The position numbers and the translations under genes were made by a program. Below are positions 1-4,570 of a stretch of DNA of 5,960 nt, in pieces. Every line of letters begins with the position of its first letter. Positions within the stretch are counted from its first letter, which is position 1. The stretch is taken from the NCBI GenBank assembly GCA_029976905.1, contig JAPOLW010000251.1, forward strand, positions 1-5,960. The letters run 5' to 3'. The notes below the pieces were generated by a model, which worked only from the letters and a program-made list of their open reading frames with translations, was not told where the DNA came from and made no database searches. Origin of the DNA: a bacterium. Lineage in GTDB: Bacteria > Desulfobacterota > Binatia > UBA12015.

Positions 1-758
1 GAATATTGGTCGATGCCGACCCATCCTTCGAAGTGCTCGTAGCCCATCAGATAGAACATGAAGGCCGTGGTCATGATGCGCGGAGGATCCCAACCAAGCT
101 CTTCGAGCGCCGGTCGCATCAGGCCCTGCGCGACGAGCATCCCGTAGCCCTGGTAGCAAAGCGCGTCGCAGCCGGCGTTCTTGAGATTGCGCAGATGACC
201 GATCAGGTCATCGGGAGTCTGCGTACAGGTCTCGACGGCACCGATCGAAATGCCGCGCCGGCGACACTCCTGACGGAAGTACCGGAAGTACTCCTCTCCA
301 TTCGGGGAGATCTCGCTCAGGACGGCAACGCGGGTGTACCCCTTGTTCTTACACCACTGCGCCATGAGAGCCGGGTCCCCACCGCAGTCCCCGTTGCCCA
401 GTTGAAAGCAGTACTCGCCGTGGAAGCGTTCGGTGCCACACCAGCTGAGAACGGGGACGCCCACCTCGTTGGCGACGCGGCCGACCGTGATCGCGTTGTC
501 GGAGCTATAGGCGCCTGCGACCGCGATACAGCCTTGCTCGACGAGCCAGCGGTAGCCATCGACCGCGTTCTTGGCGGTACCGCGGGGCAGGCCGTTCTCC
601 GGGTGGAGAATGAACTCGTACCGGCGCGGCAGGACGCCCTGCTCGAGCGCCTGGTCGAACGCGAGGCGGTGGATTCGGTCGTACCCTCCCCCCTCGCCGT
701 CGAGCGCCGATCCGAGCCACCCGATCTTGACCGGAGCGTAGTCGTCCAGGGTTGCCAT
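1..758 (-). CDS. Type 1 periplasmic-binding-fold protein (LivK/AmiC-like), no signal peptide; C-terminus cut by window edge
   Basis: Read from the ATG at 758-756, the frame stays open for 252 codons to the window edge. The protein starts MATLDDYAPVKIGWLGSALD and contains landmarks of branched-chain amino acid/amide-type binding proteins (Peripla_BP_6 group): an N-terminal beta strand with KIGWLG, a segment AVAGAYSSDNAITVGRVANE resembling the lobe-1 ligand loop, VPVLSWCGTE, and then lobe-2 segments YTRVAVLSEISPNGEEYFRYF and GCDALCYQGYG. Family members bind small amides, amino acids or acids and deliver them to an ABC permease; a few, such as AmiC, are cytoplasmic sensors. No hydrophobic signal precedes the domain: the frame reaches an in-frame TAG at 911-909 with only an arginine-rich stretch between. 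About nine cysteines lie in the visible part, which also fits the cytoplasm better. A strong Shine-Dalgarno supports the start. The ligand is unknown. The gene is divergent from the amidohydrolase. Confidence 0.85.
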   Translation of the reverse strand, partial: MATLDDYAPVKIGWLGSALDGEGGGYDRIHRLAFDQALEQGVLPRRYEFILHPENGLPRGTAKNAVDGYRWLVEQGCIAVAGAYSSDNAITVGRVANEVGVPVLSWCGTERFHGEYCFQLGNGDCGGDPALMAQWCKNKGYTRVAVLSEISPNGEEYFRYFRQECRRRGISIGAVETCTQTPDDLIGHLRNLKNAGCDALCYQGYGMLVAQGLMRPALEELGWDPPRIMTTAFMFYLMGYEHFEGWVGIDQY

Positions 759-766
759 TGTCGTCG

Positions 767-774
767 TCCTCCTC
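767..774 (-). promoter_or_regulatory. Ribosome binding site of the binding-protein gene
   Basis: On the minus strand this reads GAGGAGGA, an almost complete anti-16S match. The AGGAGG core (773-768) is 9 nt from the ATG at 758. It fixes the start and so supports the conclusion that the protein has no N-terminal signal peptide. Confidence 0.8.
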
Positions 775-801
775 GTCTGTCTGCCCCGGCGATCGGGCCC
801 C

Positions 802-937
802 GCGGGACCGCGAGGGGTCCGGCGCCGGAATCCAGAAGCGTCTGCAAACCCCAAATCGAGACTCCGGGTCAAGGGCGGGACCGCGAGGGAGCGCCCGGGG
901 CCTCGCGGCTACACCATTGCATCCCCTTCCCGCGAGG
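802..937. repeat. Intergenic repeats: 15-bp direct repeat and four CCGCGAGG octamers
   Basis: GCGGGACCGCGAGGG occurs exactly at 802-816 and again at 875-889, 73 bp apart. Its core octamer CCGCGAGG is at 808-815 and 881-888, again at 930-937, and in inverted orientation at 901-908. Copies 901-908 and 930-937 form an inverted pair around a 21-nt spacer. Elsewhere in the window I found the octamer only at 4373-4380 and, inverted, at 3497-3504, both in coding sequence. The clustering between two divergent starts suggests a regulator-binding site, but GC-rich sequence makes such words fairly common and no regulator gene is visible. Confidence 0.45.
818..829. repeat. 12-bp perfect palindrome in the divergent intergenic region
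   Basis: TCCGGCGCCGGA is its own reverse complement and sits directly after the first copy of the 15-bp repeat. It might be part of a binding site for a dimeric protein. It is also simple GC-rich sequence, so chance is a fair explanation. Confidence 0.25.
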
Positions 938-949
938 TATTGAAGAGGA

Positions 950-967
950 CGCAAGCAACTGCTTGCG
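950..967. promoter_or_regulatory. 18-bp operator-like inverted repeat upstream of the amidohydrolase
   Basis: CGCAAGCA-AC-TGCTTGCG is a perfect dyad with 8-bp arms and a 2-bp centre. It ends 17 nt before the ATG at 985. Its size and symmetry suit a dimeric repressor such as a TetR-type protein, or, in RNA, a 7-bp stem with an AACT loop in the leader. The sequence cannot tell these apart, and the cognate regulator is not in the window. Confidence 0.5.
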
Positions 968-968
968 A

Positions 969-984
969 GGCTCCGTAGGGAGCC
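969..984 (+). promoter_or_regulatory. Hairpin abutting the amidohydrolase start codon and enclosing its Shine-Dalgarno
   Basis: GGCTCC-GTAG-GGAGCC is a perfect 6-bp, GC-rich stem with a 4-nt loop, ending at the base before the ATG at 985. The only nearby Shine-Dalgarno-like stretch, AGGGAG (977-982), lies in the loop and 3' arm, only 2 nt from the ATG, so the folded leader would hide it. A better-spaced alternative, GAGG at 967-970, is partly in the 5' arm. A purine-rich GAAGAGGA at 942-949 lies just before the two hairpins. Translational control is inferred, not shown. Confidence 0.45.
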
Positions 985-2700
985 ATGACGGAAATCACGC
1001 GAACATCGGCGCGACGCCCAGAGCGACCGCAATTCCGAGCGACCCGCTTGCCGGCCCTCGGTCTTCTCGCAGCAATTGCCCTGCTGCACGGCTGCAGCCG
1101 CTCGGCCGGGGTCGCCCCGGGCGTTCGGCTGGACACGCCGACGGATGCCGACGAGGTGGGGCTCGTCCGCCTGGCCGAACGACCGGCAGCCGGGTCGTCG
1201 GACGACGCCGATGCCGCAGCCAAGACGGAGGCCCCCACCGGAGGGTACGACCTCGTCCTCACCGGCGGCCGGGTCATCGATCCCGACTCCGGCCTCGACG
1301 CCACGCGCGACGTGGCCATCGAGGACGGGCATATCGCGGCGATCTCGCCAGAGCCGCTCGTCGGAAGGGAGACCCTCGACGTCTCCGGCCTGGTCGTGGC
1401 GCCAGGCTTCATCGATCTGCACAGCCATTCGCCAACGCCACTCGGCCAGCACTACCAACTGCTCGACGGCGTGACGACAGCCCTCGAGCTCGAAGCCGGA
1501 GCATACCCGGTCGAGCAGTTCGCCACCGACCTCCAGGGCCGGGCGCTTCTCCATCACGGTACGTCGGTCGGCTACGGGTCGATCCGTCTCGAAGTGAAGT
1601 CGGGCATTCGACGGCCCCACATTCTATCGGAACCGATGGAACCGCTGGGCCTACGCGGCTACTGGACCGCGGCGCGATCCCTCTTCACGACACCCAACGA
1701 GGTCTTCGTAGAGCGGAGTACACCAGCCGAGCGGGATCGCCTGCGCGCGCGATTGCACGACGGCCTCGACCAGGGCGGTCTCGGCATTGGCCTTCCACTC
1801 GACTACTTCAGCGAAGCGATCGACGATGCGGAACTCGAGATGGTCTTCGAGGTGGCCGCCGAGCGCCGGGTTCCGCTCTTCATTCACGTGCGACGCGGCG
1901 TCAACGGCGACCCCGCCGGTCTTCGCGAGGTCCTGACGCTCGCCAGGAGAACCGGGGCTTCCATCCATATCTGCCACATCCAGCACAACGCCATGCGCAA
2001 TACCGCTCTTTTCCTGGCAGAGATCCGTGCGGCACGCGCCGAAGGCGTCGATGTGACCACCGAGCTGCTGCCCTACAATGCAGGTTCCGCGCCGATCTCC
2101 TCGGCGGTCTTCGCTCGTGATTGGCGTACGATCTTCGACATCGACTACGGCGACGTCGAGTGGGCGGCAACCGGCGAACGCTTCGACGAAAACACCTGGA
2201 ACGAGTACCGCGCCCGCTTCCCCGAAGGCCAGGTCATCCACCACTACGTCGACGAGCAATGGACCCGCACGGCCCTTCGTGAACCCGGCGTCCTCGTCGT
2301 GAGCGACCTCCTTCCGATGGTCGCGCCCGACCGCAAAGTCGCTCCCCACAACGGCGCCTTCTCGCGCGTTCTGGGACGCTACGTCCGCGAAAAGGGGGTC
2401 CTGAGTCTTTCGGAAGCTCTCGGCCGGATGACGATCCTGCCTGCCCGCCGCCTGGAATCCGCCTTCCCGGTCTTTCGCCGCAAGGGCCGCGTCCAGGTGG
2501 GCGCGGACGCCGACCTCACCGTCTTCGACCCCGAAACGATCCGCGACCGCGCGAGCTACCAAGATCCCTTCCAGGGGTCCGACGGGATCGCCCACGTCGT
2601 CGTCGGCGGTCAGATCGTGGTGCGCGACGGAACCCGGGTACCGGGAGCGTTCCCAGGCCGCTCGCTGGTGACGCTGGCAAGCCCGGGGCCGGCTCGGTGA
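985..2700 (+). CDS. Lipoprotein amidohydrolase, D-aminoacylase-like
   Basis: This 571-residue protein belongs to the metal-dependent amidohydrolase superfamily, in the branch with N-acyl-D-amino-acid deacylases, which hydrolyse amide bonds. Residues 22-37 form a hydrophobic signal ending in the lipobox LLHGC, so Cys37 is probably lipidated and the enzyme envelope-anchored. The n-region is long and basic. The catalytic domain starts near residue 88 with YDLVLTGGRVIDP. Visible metal-site candidates are His146 and His148 (GFIDLHSH), Glu168/Glu170 (VTTALELEAG), His301 (FIHVRRG), His331 (IHICHIQHN) and the acid Asp441 (VVSDLLP). The C-terminal part (FSRVLGRYVREKGVLSLSEA, then KGRVQVGADADLTVFDP) is typical of the family. 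The Cys of classical D-aminoacylases (GNCG) is replaced here by an ELEAG-type motif, so substrate and metal use may differ. The exact substrate is unknown. Control probably acts through the structured leader upstream. Confidence 0.9.
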   Translation: MTEITRTSARRPERPQFRATRLPALGLLAAIALLHGCSRSAGVAPGVRLDTPTDADEVGLVRLAERPAAGSSDDADAAAKTEAPTGGYDLVLTGGRVIDPDSGLDATRDVAIEDGHIAAISPEPLVGRETLDVSGLVVAPGFIDLHSHSPTPLGQHYQLLDGVTTALELEAGAYPVEQFATDLQGRALLHHGTSVGYGSIRLEVKSGIRRPHILSEPMEPLGLRGYWTAARSLFTTPNEVFVERSTPAERDRLRARLHDGLDQGGLGIGLPLDYFSEAIDDAELEMVFEVAAERRVPLFIHVRRGVNGDPAGLREVLTLARRTGASIHICHIQHNAMRNTALFLAEIRAARAEGVDVTTELLPYNAGSAPISSAVFARDWRTIFDIDYGDVEWAATGERFDENTWNEYRARFPEGQVIHHYVDEQWTRTALREPGVLVVSDLLPMVAPDRKVAPHNGAFSRVLGRYVREKGVLSLSEALGRMTILPARRLESAFPVFRRKGRVQVGADADLTVFDPETIRDRASYQDPFQGSDGIAHVVVGGQIVVRDGTRVPGAFPGRSLVTLASPGPAR

Positions 2701-2731
2701 GCCACGTCCGCCACGAGATCCGTGTTGCACG

Positions 2732-2905
2732 GAAGCCCGGATCGGCGCCCACCTCGTTTCGCAGGCGTACGTCGTGATCGCCCCGGACTTCCCGCTCTCG
2801 AACGGCGGCGCCCCCGTCGTCATCGGGGCATTCCATCCCAGTCGCGGCATCGACCTGCCAGACGCGGACACCGGCAATCTGTCGATTGGCTGCGCCGCCG
2901 CCCTG
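2732..2905 (+). pseudogene. Possible remnant of an alpha/beta-hydrolase
   Basis: In the frame containing 2702, the translation includes HLVSQAYVVIAPDFPLSNGG (2750-2809). This closely resembles the helix-strand segment of dienelactone-hydrolase or lipase-like alpha/beta-hydrolases, usually 'LASHGYVV.APDFPLSN'. Just upstream, in another frame, VLHGS (2722-2736) resembles the strand-3/HG oxyanion turn. Downstream in the first frame, GNLSIGCAAALA (2873-2908) resembles a nucleophile elbow but lacks a clean GxSxG, and it is only about 20 residues after the APDFPLSNGGAP block, where intact enzymes have many more. No start, ribosome site or complete domain is present. I infer a frameshifted, internally deleted relic. 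The resemblance is by eye and the boundaries are approximate. The alternative is chance coding-like GC-rich DNA. Confidence 0.35.
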
Positions 2906-3018
2906 GCCATCCCCGGCCCACGGGCCATGCCGGTAGCCCAATACCGAAGACCACCGCAGGACGCGGGCTGGAGTGTGCCTTCTTTACAACTTCAGGTTGA
3001 CCCACTAGCTACCCCGAC

Positions 3019-3495
3019 ATGGCGCACCCAAACGCAATCGTCTCTCCTCGAGCCCGACGTTCCGTCGGACGAATCCGGGCCGTCGTCCTGGTGGTGCTTG
3101 CCGGTACGCTGGGCGCCGGGACGGCGCGCGCGGCCGACATCCACCACGTCGATGCAGCTGGCGCACGGACGCTTCTGGAGACGGAAGCGGAGACCATCAT
3201 CCTCGACGTGCGCACCCCGGGCGAATTCGGGGCCACGCACATCGATCGCCCGGACACCATGAACATCGACATCGATGCCGTGGACTTCCGTGAACGCGTG
3301 GCCCAGCTCGACCCCAAGGCGACCTATCTCGTTCACTGCGCCGCCGGGATCCCGGGTGGCCGCAGCGAACGTGCGGCCGTCGTCCTCGAAGAACTCGGAT
3401 TCGCCGAGGTGCATCACCTCGACGGGGGCATCAATGCTTGGAAGGCCGCCGGGTACGGCATCGAGGGAACCGCCGCCCGCGCGGGAGATCGATGA
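3019..3495 (+). CDS. Exported single-domain rhodanese
   Basis: This 158-residue protein has a signal peptide at residues 1-38: a basic n-region, hydrophobic core AVVLVVLAGTLGAG, and likely cleavage at ARA before Ala39. A single rhodanese domain follows, with TIILDVRTPGEFGATHID (CH2A-like motif), YLVHCAAGIPGGRSERAA (active-site loop) and FAEVHHLDGGINAWKAAGY (CH2B-like motif). Rhodaneses carry sulfane sulfur as a persulfide on the loop cysteine, here Cys107, and move it to acceptors such as cyanide or thiols. The loop CAAGIPGGR runs nine residues to Arg115, longer than the usual six of CxxxxR. The domain should act in the periplasm. The ATG at 3019 has no obvious Shine-Dalgarno, but it gives a well-formed signal peptide and no better start is visible. 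The stop overlaps the next gene's start. The acceptor is unknown. Confidence 0.9.
   Translation: MAHPNAIVSPRARRSVGRIRAVVLVVLAGTLGAGTARAADIHHVDAAGARTLLETEAETIILDVRTPGEFGATHIDRPDTMNIDIDAVDFRERVAQLDPKATYLVHCAAGIPGGRSERAAVVLEELGFAEVHHLDGGINAWKAAGYGIEGTAARAGDR
3483..3487 (+). promoter_or_regulatory. Ribosome binding site deciding the start of the DUF1330 lipoprotein
   Basis: GGGAG lies inside the last codons of the rhodanese gene, 4 nt before the ATG at 3492, which itself overlaps the rhodanese TGA (ATGA). This favours the 3492 start and translational coupling. A rival start is the GTG at 3552, with AAGAGAG (3534-3540) 11 nt upstream. Confidence 0.6.
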
Positions 3496-4499
3496 CCCTC
3501 GCGGAACGAATCCGCGCCCGAGCGGTCCTTCCCAAGAGAGCTCCAAACAGGGTGCAGCTTCGGAAGATCAGCCTTCTCCTCATCCTCTCGAGCCTGTTCG
3601 CGTGTGGCGATACCGTTCCCGGAACCGAATCCATCGACGAACGCCTTGCGCGGCTCTTCCCGGAAGACCCGACGTTCGGGATCGTCGATCGCGACCGCGT
3701 CCGGGAGATGATGGCGGTCCCACCCGAAGAGGATGGCCCCTTCTTCCTGGTAAACTTCATCGCCTACCGGGAGCGCGCCGCGTACCCCGACGGCCGCCCC
3801 TCGGAACTCACCGGGGCCGAGGCCGATGCCCTCTATGGCCACGCCGTTTTGCCCATCCTGCTCCAAATCGGGGCCAGGCCGGTCTTCGTCGCCCTCGTGG
3901 AGACCATCCTGAACCGGGACGACGACGTGGCCTGGGATCAGATCGCCGTCGTGCGCTACCCGAGCCGAGCGGCATTCCTTGGCATGCTGGAGCGCGACGA
4001 TTTCAAGGCGGCCGCGGAGCACAAGGAGGCGGGCGTAGAAACGACGCTCGTACTCGTTGCGGAGCCCACCGCGGATGTCTGGCCCGAAGGTCTCCGGCAG
4101 GTGGACGTGGCCGCCACGCCCTATCCGCCGGGCACGGACGAACCACCGGTCGCGATCATCCACCTGTACGCCTACCGGGAGCGGGCGGAATACCCCGATG
4201 GACGCGCGACGGATCTGAGCGGACGTGAAGCCGTCGATCTCTACTCACAGGGGCGCGCCGACCAGGACGTCCAGAACCTGGGCGTGAGGCCGGGCCTCTG
4301 GCTGGAACTCGACGGAGGCATTCTCACCGACCCACGCTCGTGGAACGAGTTCCGGGTCAACCTCTTCCCGAGCCGCGAGGCTTTCTGGGTAGTCGCCGGG
4401 AGCGCTGCCGAGGCCGGCATCGAGCATCGCGCAGCGGGTCTCGCCCACGCCTATTCATTGATCACCCGGCCGGTGTTGAACGAGTTCGGATACGAGTAG
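3492..4499 (+). CDS. Lipoprotein with two tandem DUF1330-like domains
   Basis: From the ATG at 3492 the protein has 335 residues. A hydrophobic stretch KISLLLILSSLFAC ends in a lipobox (LFAC, Cys38), so it is a predicted lipoprotein. Starting instead at GTG 3552 would give a more compact signal, with Cys18. Two homologous domains follow, about residues 84-191 and 220-331. Both open with a strand and the shared motif AYRERAxYPDGRxxxLxGxEAxxLY. The first continues with WDQIAVVRYPSRAAFLGML, which strongly resembles DUF1330, a ferredoxin-like dimeric alpha/beta-barrel family of unknown function. The second is more divergent (WNEFRVNLFPSREAFWVVAG). As single DUF1330 domains normally dimerise, the tandem may form an internal pseudo-dimer; that is inference. 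No catalytic residue can be named. The gene is coupled to the periplasmic rhodanese, suggesting the two work in the same compartment. It ends 71 bp from the convergent DUF11 gene. Confidence 0.75.
   Translation: MTLAERIRARAVLPKRAPNRVQLRKISLLLILSSLFACGDTVPGTESIDERLARLFPEDPTFGIVDRDRVREMMAVPPEEDGPFFLVNFIAYRERAAYPDGRPSELTGAEADALYGHAVLPILLQIGARPVFVALVETILNRDDDVAWDQIAVVRYPSRAAFLGMLERDDFKAAAEHKEAGVETTLVLVAEPTADVWPEGLRQVDVAATPYPPGTDEPPVAIIHLYAYRERAEYPDGRATDLSGREAVDLYSQGRADQDVQNLGVRPGLWLELDGGILTDPRSWNEFRVNLFPSREAFWVVAGSAAEAGIEHRAAGLAHAYSLITRPVLNEFGYE
3762..4183 (+). repeat. Internal duplication in the DUF1330 lipoprotein gene
   Basis: The 14-bp word GCCTACCGGGAGCG occurs identically at 3762-3775 and 4170-4183, 408 bp apart, in the same reading frame. 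It marks equivalent points of the two domains (AYRERAAYPDGR and AYRERAEYPDGR). The flanking DNA has diverged, so this is an old domain duplication with a strongly conserved motif, not a recent copy. Confidence 0.7.
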
Positions 4500-4542
4500 T
4501 ACCCGTCGATGCCCCCACCCAGGGCTGCGTGGCGCACCTCAT

Positions 4543-4568
4543 CGCGGGGCCTTTGCGGCCCATTCGCG
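4543..4568. terminator. GC hairpin between convergent genes, possible bidirectional terminator
   Basis: The core stem is GGGCC-TTTGC-GGCCC (4547-4561). It is extended by CGCG (4543-4546) pairing with CGCG (4565-4568) across a 3-nt ATT bulge, giving nine GC pairs. It lies in the 71-bp gap between the ends of the convergent genes. No T-run follows on either strand, so it is not a classic intrinsic terminator; it may act weakly or with Rho. Confidence 0.35.
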
Positions 4569-4570
4569 CA

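Noticed and set aside
917..943. Possible sigma70 promoter TTGCAT - 15 bp - TATTGA before the amidohydrolase
   Set aside because: The spacing is short and the -10 match poor. It could be chance, so it is not listed as a feature.
505..1620. 371-codon minus-strand open frame
   Set aside because: It spans two real genes and their regulatory gap in the wrong frame, with a composition-driven translation.
6..2120. 704-codon plus-strand open frame
   Set aside because: It runs antisense to the binding-protein gene, through the intergenic repeats and out of frame over the amidohydrolase. Its translation is low-complexity Arg/Pro/Gly-rich with no domain, and is a GC-rich shadow.
2719..2733. Hairpin TCCGTG-TTG-CACGGA after the amidohydrolase stop
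   Set aside because: It has only a 6-bp stem, no T-run, and lies at the edge of the hydrolase-like remnant, so a terminator call is not supported.
2915..2926. GGCCC-AC-GGGCC inverted repeat in the 2701-3018 gap
   Set aside because: A 5-bp GC-only dyad is expected by chance in such GC-rich sequence.
1651..2928. 425-codon minus-strand open frame opposite the amidohydrolase
   Set aside because: It mirrors the amidohydrolase codons and shows no recognisable motif or ribosome site. The plus-strand product has clear catalytic motifs.
2997..3002. TTGACC as a -35 box for the rhodanese gene
   Set aside because: A matching -10 would fall inside the coding region after the ATG at 3019, and none is seen there.
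3275..4228. 317-codon plus-strand open frame across the rhodanese and DUF1330 genes
   Set aside because: The translation is Arg/Pro/Gly-rich and out of frame with both genes, which have signal peptides and domain motifs.
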